Shown here: positions 48,542 through 57,184 of the stretch, piece by piece
Layout of the letters: each line of letters opens with the position of its first letter
Position numbering within the stretch: position 1 is the first letter of the stretch
From: Tsukamurella sp. 1534
GTDB taxonomy: Bacteria > Actinomycetota > Actinomycetes > Mycobacteriales > Mycobacteriaceae
Direction: 5' to 3'
NCBI RefSeq assembly: GCF_000312385.1
Contig: NZ_HE997627.1
Span: forward strand, 416,883-480,882
Length of the DNA: 64,000 nucleotides
Translations under genes and position numbers: made by a program
The notes under the pieces: generated by a model
Seen by the model: the letters and a program-made list of their open reading frames with translations, nothing else
Told to the model about the DNA's origin: nothing
Databases searched by the model: none

Positions 48542-49411
48542 TCAGTAGGGGCGATCGCCGACGATCCCGGCGCGTTCCATCCGGCGGACGGCCGGCCAGT
48601 AGTCCTGCACGGCGTAGTGCTGGGTGCAGCGGTTGTCCCAGATGGCGAAGCTGTCGGGCGTCCAGCGCCAGCGGACCTGGAACTCGGGGACGGCGGCCTG
48701 GCGCTGCAGGTACTGCAGGAGCTCGCCCGCGCCGGGCGCGTAGTCGAAGCCGAATCGGATGTTGGCGTCGGTGTGGAAGTTGGTCAGGTGCGTGGCGAAG
48801 GCGTTGACGAACAGGACCTTCTCGCCGGTCTCGGGGTGCGTGCGCACGACCGGGTGTTCCGCGTCCGGGAACTTCGCGCGGAGCGCGTGGCGCTGCTCGA
48901 TCGGCAGCCGCGCACCGAAACTCGCCTCGATGGAGTGCCGCGCCCGCAGGCCCTCGATCCGCGCTTTCACGCCCTCGGGCAGGGCCTCGTATGCGGCGCC
49001 CATGTCGACCCAGATGGTGTCACCGCCCACCTCGGGCCCCTCGACGCAACGCAGCACGGATCCGAGAGGAGGGCATTCCCGCCAGGTGGCGTCGCAGTGG
49101 AAGGCGTTCTCGTAGGCCTCGCGGTCGCTGTCGAGATCCTTGTAGATGCGCACCAGGCCCGGATGGTCCGGGTCACTGCCGAGTACCGGATGGTCCTCGA
49201 GGTCACCGAACCGGCGGGCCAGGGCGACGTGGTCGGCGCGACTGATCGGCTGATCGCGGACGAACAACACCTTGTGCTCGAGAAGCAGCGCGCGGAGCTC
49301 GGCGAACAGGGCGTCGTCGTGGGCGACCTCGGCGAGGTCGACTCCGGTGAGCTCCGCGCCGATGTGGGCGGTGAGGCGATCGGCGCGGATGCGCCGTGCG
49401 GTGAGGGTCAT
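48542..49411 (-). CDS. TauD/TfdA-family Fe(II)/2-oxoglutarate dioxygenase
   Basis: A 289-residue non-haem iron dioxygenase. The iron ligands are H105 and D107 (AFHCDATW) and H265 (NRCTQHYAVQD); R276/R277 in VRRMERAG should bind 2-oxoglutarate. Other signatures are LLEHKVLFVRDQPIS and SFAIWDNRCTQH. Characterised relatives hydroxylate taurine, 2,4-D, alkyl sulfates or betaines next to a heteroatom, which breaks off an aldehyde or ketone. ATG 49411. The gene is 16 bp downstream of the oxidoreductase and precedes BKACE, so its product could be a precursor of a beta-keto acid. Substrate unknown. Confidence 0.88.
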   Translation of the reverse strand: MTLTARRIRADRLTAHIGAELTGVDLAEVAHDDALFAELRALLLEHKVLFVRDQPISRADHVALARRFGDLEDHPVLGSDPDHPGLVRIYKDLDSDREAYENAFHCDATWRECPPLGSVLRCVEGPEVGGDTIWVDMGAAYEALPEGVKARIEGLRARHSIEASFGARLPIEQRHALRAKFPDAEHPVVRTHPETGEKVLFVNAFATHLTNFHTDANIRFGFDYAPGAGELLQYLQRQAAVPEFQVRWRWTPDSFAIWDNRCTQHYAVQDYWPAVRRMERAGIVGDRPY

Positions 49412-49427
49412 GGCGGTGCCTTCGGGT

Positions 49428-50408
49428 CTACGGGATCAGGATGTTGGAGCCGACGAGGGCTCCGGACTCGAGGTCGGTGTGGGCTCGCGCCGCCTCGGCG
49501 AGCGGATAGGTGCGGTTGACATCGACCCGGATCCGGCCGGCGGCGATGTGCCCGAACAGCTCCCCGGCGAGGTCGGCCCGCTCGAGCGGGTCGGCGATGT
49601 AATCGGCGAGAGCCGGGCGCGTGACGAACAGCGAGCCCTTGATCGCGAGCTGCATCGGGTCGATCGGCGGGATCGGGCCGGACGACGTGCCGAAGCAGAC
49701 CAGCAGGCCCCGTCGGGCGAGGGAGTCGAGAGAGGCCTGGACGGTCGCCGCGCCGATGCTGTCGAGCACCACGGGAACACCGGCGCCGGAGGTGATCTCC
49801 CGCACGCGGGCGGCGACGTCCTCGCGCCGGTAGAAGACGACGTGGTCGACGCCGTGGGCGCGGGCGGCGTCGGCCTTCGCCTCGGTGGATACCGTGCCGA
49901 TCACGGTGAGCCCCAGCAGCTTCGCCCACTGCGCGACGATCAGCCCGACGCCGCCGGCCGCGGCGTGCAGCAGGATCGTATCGCCCGGGCGGTAGTCGTG
50001 GATGCGCCGCATGAGGTAGGCGGCGGTGAGGCCGCGCATCGTGCACGCGGCGGCGGTCTCGAAGCCGACCGCATCGGGCAGGTGGATGAGATGCCGCGCC
50101 GGGAGCACGAACTCGGTGCTGTAGGCGCCCAGCGGGCTGCCCGTGTAGGTGTAGGTGACGCGGTCACCGGGCACGAATCCCTCGACCCCCGGCCCGATCT
50201 CCTGCACCACACCCGCGGCCTCCACGCCCATGCCGTTCGGGAGGGGCACGGGGTACAGGCCGGTGCGGTAGTAGTTGTCCGCGAAGTTGAGCCCTACGGC
50301 GTGGTGCCGCACCCGGACCTCGCCGGCGCCGGGCTCTCCGACGTCCACGGTCTCCCATCGCAGTACGTCGGGGCCTCCGGTCTCGTGGAAGCGGATCGCG
50401 TTCGCCAT
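49428..50408 (-). CDS. NADPH:quinone oxidoreductase-type MDR reductase
   Basis: A 326-residue zinc-free medium-chain reductase of the zeta-crystallin/QOR type. Signatures: HAVGLNFADNYYRTGLYP (residues about 41-58), GMGVEAAGVVQEIG and the nucleotide fold LLHAAAGGVGLIVAQWAK (about 140-157). It reduces quinones or activated alkenes (enones). No zinc ligands of alcohol dehydrogenase are present. ATG 50408 has GAGAGGAACC upstream. It is the first gene of the operon reading QOR, TauD, BKACE, MFS, hydrolase, transcribed away from the AraC gene across 117 bp. Confidence 0.88.
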   Translation of the reverse strand: MANAIRFHETGGPDVLRWETVDVGEPGAGEVRVRHHAVGLNFADNYYRTGLYPVPLPNGMGVEAAGVVQEIGPGVEGFVPGDRVTYTYTGSPLGAYSTEFVLPARHLIHLPDAVGFETAAACTMRGLTAAYLMRRIHDYRPGDTILLHAAAGGVGLIVAQWAKLLGLTVIGTVSTEAKADAARAHGVDHVVFYRREDVAARVREITSGAGVPVVLDSIGAATVQASLDSLARRGLLVCFGTSSGPIPPIDPMQLAIKGSLFVTRPALADYIADPLERADLAGELFGHIAAGRIRVDVNRTYPLAEAARAHTDLESGALVGSNILIP

Positions 50409-50481
50409 GTGGGTTCCTCTCGCTGAACGGCTCGGAGAATGTGATGCGGACGACAGTAGGGGCCGGTACCGGCTTAAACTG

Positions 50482-50519
50482 TTCCGAGCGGGACGGAAAA
50501 CCATTCATATCGGGACGGA
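50482..50519. promoter_or_regulatory. 22-bp-phased direct repeats in the QOR/AraC intergenic region; candidate AraC operator
   Basis: The 9-mer CGGGACGGA occurs at 50489-50497 and again at 50511-50519, exactly 22 bp apart, close to two helical turns. The first copy is part of an inverted element TTCCG-N7-CGGAA (50482-50498). AraC-type activators bind paired direct half-sites at this spacing. The second copy overlaps the ribosome site of the araC-type gene, suggesting autorepression, while the first could activate the divergent operon. Confidence 0.55.
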
Positions 50520-50525
50520 GTAGTG

Positions 50526-51548
50526 ATGGTGGTCATAGCGGGGCGGGGCGGGCCGCCGCTCGCGCGCTATGCGTCCCTCGCCAACTACGCGGACCTCACC
50601 CGATCGCTCGGCGCGGACCCCCGGGCCCTCCTCCGCGAGGCCGGACTCGACCCCGCCGGGATCACCGTGCAGGACCGATGGGTACCCGCCGACGCGGTCA
50701 ACGCACTGTTGGAGCGCACCGCACAGGTCACGGGTCGCGACGACCTGGGTGTGCGCCTCGCCGAACTGCGTCGGCTCTCCCACCTGGGCCCGCTCAGCCT
50801 CGCCCTCCGCGAGGAACCCGATGTGCGGAGCGCCCTGCGGATGCTCATCGCGCACGAGCGCATGTACAACGAGGCCCTGCACACGCGGCTCACCGTCGAC
50901 GACGGGGTGGCGACGGTCCGCGTGGAGGTGGACCTGGGCCACCCCGCGCCGGATGCGCAGGCCGTCGATCTCGCGGTCGGCGTGGTGCATTCGTTGCTGC
51001 GCGAGTTGCTCGGCCGGGACTGGGCGCCCCTGTCCGTCTCATTCGGGCACCCGCCGCCCCGCCACCCCGGCACCGCCCGCCGGATGTTCGGCGGCACACT
51101 GCACTACGACGCCGGATTCACCGGGATCCGGCTGCACGAGAAGGACCTGGACCGGGAGACGGCCACCGCGGACCCGCAGCTGCGGGCCTACGCCCGGCGA
51201 TTCCTCGACGACTCCGGCGGGTCCGCGGCCCCGCGCGCCGGGGACCGGATCCGGCAGCTGGTCGACATGCTCCTCCCCACCGGCAGGTGCTCGGCCGAGC
51301 AGGTGGCCCGCAGCCTCGGGGTCGACCGGCGTACCGTGCATCGCCGCCTGGCGGCGGAGGGGACGACGTTCACACGGGTCGTCGACGACGCGCGCGCCGC
51401 ACTCGCGCAGCACCTGGTGGCGGGCCGGCGGTATTCGTTCGCGGAGATCGCGGAGCTCCTCGCGTTCTCGACCCCGTCGAACTTCTCGCGCTGGTTCAAG
51501 TCCCGATTCGGTGCGACGCCGCGCGAGTGGCGCGCGGCGGCGCGGTGA
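50526..51548 (+). CDS. AraC-family transcriptional regulator (OruR-like ligand domain)
   Basis: A 340-residue activator with an N-terminal AraC-type ligand-binding domain (about residues 1-215, the 'arabinose-binding AraC N-term' type, e.g. LGADPRALLREAGLDPAGI) and a C-terminal double HTH (about 240-338). The HTH segments are AEQVARSLGVDRRTVHRRL and FAEIAELLAFSTPSNFSRWF. ATG 50526 has GGAG at 50517-50520 with 5-nt spacing, better than GTG 50523. It diverges from the QOR operon with repeated half-sites between, so it most likely senses the substrate of that pathway. Ligand unknown. Confidence 0.9.
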   Translation: MVVIAGRGGPPLARYASLANYADLTRSLGADPRALLREAGLDPAGITVQDRWVPADAVNALLERTAQVTGRDDLGVRLAELRRLSHLGPLSLALREEPDVRSALRMLIAHERMYNEALHTRLTVDDGVATVRVEVDLGHPAPDAQAVDLAVGVVHSLLRELLGRDWAPLSVSFGHPPPRHPGTARRMFGGTLHYDAGFTGIRLHEKDLDRETATADPQLRAYARRFLDDSGGSAAPRAGDRIRQLVDMLLPTGRCSAEQVARSLGVDRRTVHRRLAAEGTTFTRVVDDARAALAQHLVAGRRYSFAEIAELLAFSTPSNFSRWFKSRFGATPREWRAAAR

Positions 51549-51617
51549 CCACGCCTCCCAGAAACCGCACAGACTGACCGCAGTCCGGTCGCAGCGAGCC
51601 GGATGAGGCTCTCAGCC

Positions 51618-52841
51618 ATGACAACTGAGACCGCTCCCGAGGGGGGACGCGCGGCGACAACCGCTGCACCCCTCCTCGACATCGTGATCCCCGTGTACAA
51701 CGAGGCGCACACGATCGCGTACTGCGTGCAGACGCTGCGCCACCACCTGACCGAGACGCTCCGGATCTCCGCGCGGATCACGATCGCCGACAACGCCAGC
51801 ACCGACGAGACCCATGCCGTGGCCGCGTCCCTCGCCGGAGCGCTCCCCGGCGTCCGGGTCGTGCACCTCGACGCCAAGGGCCGCGGCCGCGCGCTGCGCC
51901 GGGTGTGGGCCGATTCCGACGCCGCCGTCCTCGTCTACATGGACGTGGACCTCTCCACCGACCTCAACGCGCTGTACCCGCTCGTCGCTCCCCTCCTGTC
52001 GGGCCACAGCGACCTGGCGATCGGGACCCGGCTCGGGCGCGGCGCCCGGGTGGTGCGGGGACCCAAGCGGGAGTTCATCTCCCGCGGCTACAACCTGCTG
52101 CTGCACACGGCCCTCAGGGTGCGCTTCTCCGACGCCCAGTGCGGCTTCAAGGCGATCCGCACCGACGTCGCGCGCCAGCTGCTGCCCCTGGTCGAGGACG
52201 GCGAATGGTTCTTCGACACCGAGCTCTTGGTGCTCGCCGAACGCGCGGGCCTCCGCATCCACGAGGTGCCCGTCGACTGGACGGACGACCCGGACAGCCG
52301 CGTGGACATCGCCGACACCGTCGCCAAGGACCTGCGCGGCGTCGCCCGGGTGGCCCGGGCGCTGGCCACCGGCCGGCTCCCCCTCGACGACGTGCGGCGT
52401 GCGCTCGGCCGCGACGAACCGCCCATCAGCGGCGTCCCGCACGGGATGGTGGGCCAGCTGGTGCGGTTCGGCGCGATCGGCGTGGCCAGCACCGTCGCCT
52501 ACGTCCTGCTGTACCTCGCGCTGCACCCCGTGTTCGGCGCGCAGCCCGCGAACTTCATCGCGCTGCTGCTGACCGCGGTGGGCAACATCGCCGCCAACCG
52601 GGCCTTCACGTTCGGCGTGCGCGGCCGCACCGGCGCGGCGCGCCACCACCTGCAGGGACTCGTCGTGTTCCTACTCACGTGGTCGCTCACGGCGGGCAGC
52701 CTCACCGTGCTGGCCCGGGTGGCGCCGGACGCCGGGCGCGGCGCGCAGCTCGCGGTGCTCGTCGTCGCGAACCTCGTCGCCACGGTGACCCGGTTCGTGG
52801 GCCTGCGCGCCATCTTCCGGCACGCGGGAGGCTCCCGATGA
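51618..52841 (+). CDS. GT2 glycosyltransferase / GtrA-like membrane domain fusion
   Basis: A 407-residue fusion. Residues about 20-255 are a family 2 glycosyltransferase: LDIVIPVYNEAHTI, TIADNASTDET and the D-x-D motif in VYMDVDLSTDLNAL, with QCGFKAIR later; this fits a polyprenyl-phosphate sugar synthase. Residues about 275-405 are a GtrA-like domain with four helices (LVRFGAIGVASTVAYVLLYL first), the flippase-like partner of polyprenyl-phosphate sugar. ATG 51618 has GAGG at a 9-nt spacing, unlike ATG 51603. The stop overlaps the GT39 gene in ATGA. Function: make and flip a lipid-linked sugar for extracytoplasmic glycosylation. Confidence 0.9.
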   Translation: MTTETAPEGGRAATTAAPLLDIVIPVYNEAHTIAYCVQTLRHHLTETLRISARITIADNASTDETHAVAASLAGALPGVRVVHLDAKGRGRALRRVWADSDAAVLVYMDVDLSTDLNALYPLVAPLLSGHSDLAIGTRLGRGARVVRGPKREFISRGYNLLLHTALRVRFSDAQCGFKAIRTDVARQLLPLVEDGEWFFDTELLVLAERAGLRIHEVPVDWTDDPDSRVDIADTVAKDLRGVARVARALATGRLPLDDVRRALGRDEPPISGVPHGMVGQLVRFGAIGVASTVAYVLLYLALHPVFGAQPANFIALLLTAVGNIAANRAFTFGVRGRTGAARHHLQGLVVFLLTWSLTAGSLTVLARVAPDAGRGAQLAVLVVANLVATVTRFVGLRAIFRHAGGSR

Positions 52842-54808
52842 CCCGCCTGCAGGAACGCATCGCGCTCGCCCTCCTCCTCGCGGGGACGGCGGTCGCGTAC
52901 ATCTGGGCTCTCGGCCGCGCGGAATGGGCCAACTCGTTCTACTCCGCGGCCGTCCAGGCGGGCACGGTGTCGTGGAAGGCGATGTTCTTCGGCAGCTCCG
53001 ACGCGGCGAACTCCATCACGGTGGACAAGCCACCGGCCTCGCTGTGGGTGATGGAGGTGTCCACCCGGATCTTCGGGGTGAACGCGTGGGCGATGCTCGT
53101 GCCGCAGGCGCTCCTCGGGGTGGCCTCGGTGGCGCTGCTCTTCGCGACGGTCCGCCGCCGGTTCGGCCCCCTCGCCGGGCTTCTCGCCGGCGTCGCGCTG
53201 GCCACCACGCCGGTCGCGGCGCTGATGTTCCGGTTCAACAACCCCGACGCGCTGCTCGTGCTGCTCATGATCGCGGCCACCTGGGCGATGCTGCGCGCCG
53301 TGGAGGACGGCCGCTGGCGCTGGCTGGTGGCGGGCGGCGCGTTCGTGGGCCTCGGGTTCCTCACCAAGCAGCTCGCGGTCGTGCTCGTGGTGCCGGGACT
53401 CGCGCTCACCTACCTGGTCGCCGGGCCGCCGCGGATCGGCAGGCGCATCGGCCAGTTGTTCGCCGCGGGCGCGGCGATGGTGCTGGCCGCGGGATGGTGG
53501 CTGCTCGCGGTGGAACTGTGGCCCGCCTCGTCGCGCCCGTGGATCGGCGGCTCCCAGGAGAACTCGATCCTCGAGCTGACGCTCGGTTACAACGGCCTCG
53601 GGCGCCTCGACGGCAACGAGACCGGCAGCGTCGTGCCGGGGCGGGGCGACGCCTCGTCGTACCTACCCGGCGGCATGGAGATGCCTGCCGGATTCGAGAT
53701 GCCGGGCGGTAAGGGCGGCGGCATGTGGGGCGATCCGAGCATCCTGCGCATGTTCCAGCCCGAGCAGGCCGGGCAGATCGCGTGGCTGCTCCCGGCGGCG
53801 CTCATCGCGCTCGTCCTCGTCCTGGTGCTCCGTGGACGCGCGCCGCGCACCGATGCCGTGCGGGCCGCCGCGATCGCCTGGGGCGGTTGGCTGCTCGTCA
53901 CGGGCGTCACGTTCAGCCTCATGGCCGGGATCTTCCACTCGTACTACACGGTGGCGCTCGCGCCACCGATCGCGGCGCTCGTCGCAATGGGGATCGCCTC
54001 CGGATGGGCCGAGCGTCACCGCGCGGCGGTGCGCGCCACCGGTGCGCTCGCCGTGGCCGCGACGGGCGCGACCGCCTGGTACGTGCTCGCGCAGACGCCC
54101 GCGTGGAATCCCTGGCTGCGCTGGCTCATCGCCGCCGCGGCGACGGTGGGCGTGCTGGGCCTGCTCGCGACCCTGGTGCCGGCGGTACCCCGGACCCGTG
54201 CCCTCGGCGCCACGATCGCGCTCGCCGCGATCGTCGCCGGGCTCGCCGGTCCGATCGCCTTCTCGGCGGAGACCATCGCCTCGCCGCGGCAGGGCTCGAT
54301 CGTGTCGGCCGGCCCGTCGAGCGGCCACGGGTTCGGCCACGGCCCTGGCGGGCACGACGGGCCGCGCGGGATGGAGATGCCGGCGGGTGTGGGCTTCCCC
54401 GGCGCACCGGGAGGCTCCGGAGGACGCGAGATGCGCGGCGGGCCCGGCCTTCTCAACGGCGGCAAGCCCGGCGCGGAGCTCACCGCGATGCTGCTGCAGG
54501 ACGCCGACGAGTACACCTGGGTGGCGGCGACGGTCGGCGCGAACAGCGCGTCCGGCTACCAGCTGGCCACGATGCGCCCGGTGATGCCGCTCGGCGGCTT
54601 CAACGGGACCGACCCGTCGCCCACGCTCGCCCGGTTCCAGCAGTACGTGGAGGACGGGAAGGTGCACTACTTCCTGGCGGGATCGGGCGGCGGATTCGGG
54701 CGCAGCTCGGGCACGTCCGCGGAGATCACGTCCTGGGTGGAGCGGACGTACACGGCGCGCACCGTCGACGGGGTGACCGTGTACGACCTGACCTCCCCGA
54801 AGGCGTGA
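52838..54808 (+). CDS. GT39-family (GT-C) membrane glycosyltransferase with Gly/Met/His-rich loops
   Basis: A 656-residue polytopic protein of the ArnT/PMT-like GT-C fold, about 11-13 helices. WKAMFFGSSDAANSITVDKPP (within residues about 47-67) is the first periplasmic loop with the family Asp, and FNNPDALLVLLMI and FLTKQLAVVLVVPGLALTYL follow. Two loops are unusual: residues about 270-295 (MEMPAGFEMPGGKGGGMWG) and about 490-540 (HGFGHGPGGHDGP, GMEMPAG repeated), both rich in Gly, Met, Pro and His. The C-terminal domain (about 550-656) is soluble and extracytoplasmic. It should use polyprenyl-phosphate sugar made by the GT2-GtrA protein with which it is co-translated (ATGA). The acceptor is unknown. 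Confidence 0.86.
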   Translation: MTRLQERIALALLLAGTAVAYIWALGRAEWANSFYSAAVQAGTVSWKAMFFGSSDAANSITVDKPPASLWVMEVSTRIFGVNAWAMLVPQALLGVASVALLFATVRRRFGPLAGLLAGVALATTPVAALMFRFNNPDALLVLLMIAATWAMLRAVEDGRWRWLVAGGAFVGLGFLTKQLAVVLVVPGLALTYLVAGPPRIGRRIGQLFAAGAAMVLAAGWWLLAVELWPASSRPWIGGSQENSILELTLGYNGLGRLDGNETGSVVPGRGDASSYLPGGMEMPAGFEMPGGKGGGMWGDPSILRMFQPEQAGQIAWLLPAALIALVLVLVLRGRAPRTDAVRAAAIAWGGWLLVTGVTFSLMAGIFHSYYTVALAPPIAALVAMGIASGWAERHRAAVRATGALAVAATGATAWYVLAQTPAWNPWLRWLIAAAATVGVLGLLATLVPAVPRTRALGATIALAAIVAGLAGPIAFSAETIASPRQGSIVSAGPSSGHGFGHGPGGHDGPRGMEMPAGVGFPGAPGGSGGREMRGGPGLLNGGKPGAELTAMLLQDADEYTWVAATVGANSASGYQLATMRPVMPLGGFNGTDPSPTLARFQQYVEDGKVHYFLAGSGGGFGRSSGTSAEITSWVERTYTARTVDGVTVYDLTSPKA

Positions 54809-54811
54809 CGG

Positions 54812-55906
54812 TCAGAACAGGCGCTCGTCGCCGGACTCGAAGTCCCCGCGGACCTCGATGCCGGAGGCCAGCGTCCCCGCGGGCGGGGTGAGCCCTAGGT
54901 GGTGCCACGCCGCGACGGTCGCGACCCGGCCGCGCGGCGTGCGCGCCAGCATCCCGGCGCGCACCAGGAACGGCTCGCACACCTCCTCGACGGTGCCGGG
55001 CTCCTCCCCCACGGCCACGGCCAGGGTGGAGACGCCGACGGGCCCGCCGCCGAAGCTGCGGATGAGCGCCCCCAGGACGGCGCGGTCGAGCCGGTCGAGG
55101 CCGAGCTCGTCCACGTCGTACACCTTGAGCGCGCCGCGGGCCACGTCGACGGTGACGACGCCGTCGGCGCGCACGTCCGCGAAGTCCCGGACGCGGCGCA
55201 GCAGGCGGTTCGCGATCCGCGGAGTGCCCCGCGAGCGGCTGCCGATCTCCGCGGCGGCCTCGCGCACGATCTCGATGCCGAGGATCTTCGCGCTGCGCTC
55301 GATGACCTGGACCAGATCGCCGGTCTCGTAGAAGTCCATGTGCGCCGTGAAGCCGAAGCGGTCGCGCAGCGGGCCGGTGAGCGCACCGGATCGGGTGGTG
55401 GCGCCGACCAGGGTGAACGGCGCCACGTCGAGCGGGATCGAGGTGGCGCCGGGCCCCTTGCCCACCACCACGTCCACGCGGAAGTCCTCCATGGCGAGGT
55501 AGAGCATCTCCTCCGCGGGCCGCGCCATGCGGTGGATCTCGTCGATGAACAGCACGTCGCCCTCGACGAGGTTCGACAGCATCGCGGCCAGGTCCCCCGC
55601 GCGCTCGAGCGCCGGCCCGGACGTGACCCGCAGCGCCGAACCGAGCTCGGCCGCGATGATCATCGCGAGGCTCGTCTTGCCCAGGCCGGGTGGACCGGAC
55701 AGCAGGATGTGATCCGGTGTGCCGCCGCGCATCTTCGCGCCGTGCAGCACCAGCTGCAGCTGCTCGCGGACCTTCGGCTGGCCGATGAACTCGTCGAGCG
55801 AGCGGGGCCGCAGGGAGTCCGAATCGTCCCCGTCGAGCGCGGAGGGCCCCATGATGCCGGAGACGTCGTCCTCGAACTCGCTGCCCACCTCGTCGTCGTA
55901 GTCCAT
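54812..55906 (-). CDS. ruvB: Holliday junction branch-migration helicase RuvB
   Basis: AAA+ motor of the RuvAB complex; 364 residues. The N-terminal 25 residues are acidic. Walker A is [16 protein letters not shown], Walker B is [12 protein letters not shown], sensor 1 [13 protein letters not shown], and the RuvB-specific [15 protein letters not shown]. The C-terminal winged helix domain ends with [21 protein letters not shown] 55906 is 4 nt from the ruvA stop. It is the last gene of the ruvC-ruvA-ruvB operon and ends 3 bp from the convergent GT39 gene. Confidence 0.97.
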   Translation of the reverse strand: MDYDDEVGSEFEDDVSGIMGPSALDGDDSDSLRPRSLDEFIGQPKVREQLQLVLHGAKMRGGTPDHILLSGPPGLGKTSLAMIIAAELGSALRVTSGPALERAGDLAAMLSNLVEGDVLFIDEIHRMARPAEEMLYLAMEDFRVDVVVGKGPGATSIPLDVAPFTLVGATTRSGALTGPLRDRFGFTAHMDFYETGDLVQVIERSAKILGIEIVREAAAEIGSRSRGTPRIANRLLRRVRDFADVRADGVVTVDVARGALKVYDVDELGLDRLDRAVLGALIRSFGGGPVGVSTLAVAVGEEPGTVEEVCEPFLVRAGMLARTPRGRVATVAAWHHLGLTPPAGTLASGIEVRGDFESGDERLF

Positions 55907-55910
55907 CAGA

Positions 55911-56513
55911 TCAGCTCCGGCCCAACGACTTCAGGGCGTCGCGGAGAAGCTCGCCGACGGATTTGTCCGGCCCCGCCTCGATCGCGGCCGCCACCGCGGG
56001 CTCCGCCTGCCGGGGCGTGAAGCCCAGACCCTCGAGCGCCTCCAGCAGCTGCCCGGAGACCCCGCCCGCGGGGGCGGCCGCCGCGGTGGCGCCGCCGGCC
56101 GCCTCGGAGGAGACCGCGGACACCTTGTCCTTGAGCTCCACGTGGATCCGCTCGGCGACGCGCTTACCGATCCCCGGGATCAAGCACAGCGTCTTGATGT
56201 CCCCGTTCGCGATCGCCGACTGCATCTGCCCGGGATCGAGCACCGCGATCGCCGCCATCGCCAGCCGCGGTCCGATGCCCTGCACCGTCTGCAGCAGGTG
56301 GAACAGCTCCTGCACCTCGCCGTCGGTGAAGCCGTACAGCGTCATCGAGTCCTCACGCACCACCATCGACGTCAGCAGCGACGCCTCGGTGCCGCGGGTG
56401 AGCGATCCGGCGGTGGCCGGCGCCACGAGCACCCGGTAGCCGACGCCCGCGCACTCGACCACCACGTGGTCCAGCCCGATGTGCCGTACCTCGCCGCGCA
56501 GCGACGCGATCAT
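55911..56513 (-). CDS. ruvA: Holliday junction DNA-binding protein RuvA
   Basis: Tetrameric Holliday-junction binder that loads RuvB. The 200-residue length is normal. OB domain: [20 protein letters not shown]. The two helix-hairpin-helix motifs are [18 protein letters not shown] and [19 protein letters not shown], and domain III (about residues 150-200) has [16 protein letters not shown] 56513 overlaps the ruvC stop in ATGA. The open frame continues upstream through ruvC as a shadow. Confidence 0.97.
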   Translation of the reverse strand: MIASLRGEVRHIGLDHVVVECAGVGYRVLVAPATAGSLTRGTEASLLTSMVVREDSMTLYGFTDGEVQELFHLLQTVQGIGPRLAMAAIAVLDPGQMQSAIANGDIKTLCLIPGIGKRVAERIHVELKDKVSAVSSEAAGGATAAAAPAGGVSGQLLEALEGLGFTPRQAEPAVAAAIEAGPDKSVGELLRDALKSLGRS

Positions 56514-57097
56514 CGCACCCCTCCCGTTGCCTTCTGCTGCGCCCGCCGCTGTGCGGCGAGCTTCTGCTCGTAGATCTTCTTCTGTTCCGCCGCACGGCGT
56601 TCCGCCTCGGCCATGCGCGAGATCATGGGCGCGCGCCAGCTGTGGCACACCGCGAGCGCCAGCGCGTCCGCCGCGTCCGCCGGCTCGGGCGCCTTCTGCA
56701 GCCCCAGGATCCGGGTGATCATCGCGGTCACCTGCGCCTTGCCGGCGTTGCCGTTCCCGGTGACGGCGGCCTTCACCTCCGACGGGGTGTGGAAGTGCAC
56801 GTCGATCCCCCGCCGCGCCGCCGCGAGCGCGACCACGCCACCCGCCTGCGCGGTGCCCATCGCCGTGGACACGTTGTGCTGCGCGAAGACCCGCTCCACG
56901 GCGATCACGTCCGGCTCGTGCGTGTCCATCCAGTACTCCGCGGCGGTCCACACGGCGAGCAGCCGCTCCGGCAGGGGCATCGTGCTCGGGGTGCGGACCA
57001 CGTCCACGTCGAGCGCGGTGACCCTGCGCCCCGAACCGGTCTCCACCACGGACAGGCCGCAGCGCGTGAGACCGGGGTCCACCCCCATCACCCGCAT
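56510..57097 (-). CDS. ruvC: Crossover junction endodeoxyribonuclease RuvC
   Basis: Resolves Holliday junctions by paired nicks; 195 residues. Catalytic acidic residues: D7 in VMGVDPGL, Glu in [11 protein letters not shown], and the Asp pair in [14 protein letters not shown]. Three start choices exist: the frame is open to 57154, but the start is ATG 57097 because GGAGGTG is correctly spaced upstream and a LexA box lies at 57124-57139, which would be inside the gene if a longer form were used. The C-terminal 25 residues are rich in Gln/Lys/Ala ([20 protein letters not shown]), an actinobacterial extension. SOS control of ruvCAB follows from the LexA box. Confidence 0.96.
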   Translation of the reverse strand: MRVMGVDPGLTRCGLSVVETGSGRRVTALDVDVVRTPSTMPLPERLLAVWTAAEYWMDTHEPDVIAVERVFAQHNVSTAMGTAQAGGVVALAAARRGIDVHFHTPSEVKAAVTGNGNAGKAQVTAMITRILGLQKAPEPADAADALALAVCHSWRAPMISRMAEAERRAAEQKKIYEQKLAAQRRAQQKATGGVR

Positions 57098-57123
57098 CGC
57101 ACACCTCCGGCACCGTCGAACAC

Positions 57124-57139
57124 TCAAACCTTTGTTCGA
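57124..57139. promoter_or_regulatory. LexA (SOS) box upstream of ruvCAB
   Basis: Read on the minus strand: TCGAAC-AAAG-GTTTGA, which matches the mycobacterial consensus TCGAAC-N4-GTTCGA at all but one fixed position (T for C). It lies 27 bp upstream of the ruvC ATG. A -10-like TATGCT (57141-57146, minus) is directly upstream of it. ruvC is a known SOS gene in M. tuberculosis. Confidence 0.8.
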
Positions 57140-57184
57140 GAGCATACCCCGCACGATGCGCGGGACCGAGACGCGACGCGCCCC

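Noticed and set aside
51549..51617. GACCG/CGGTC repeat between the AraC and GT2 genes
   Set aside because: Five-base arms in GC-rich DNA are expected by chance.
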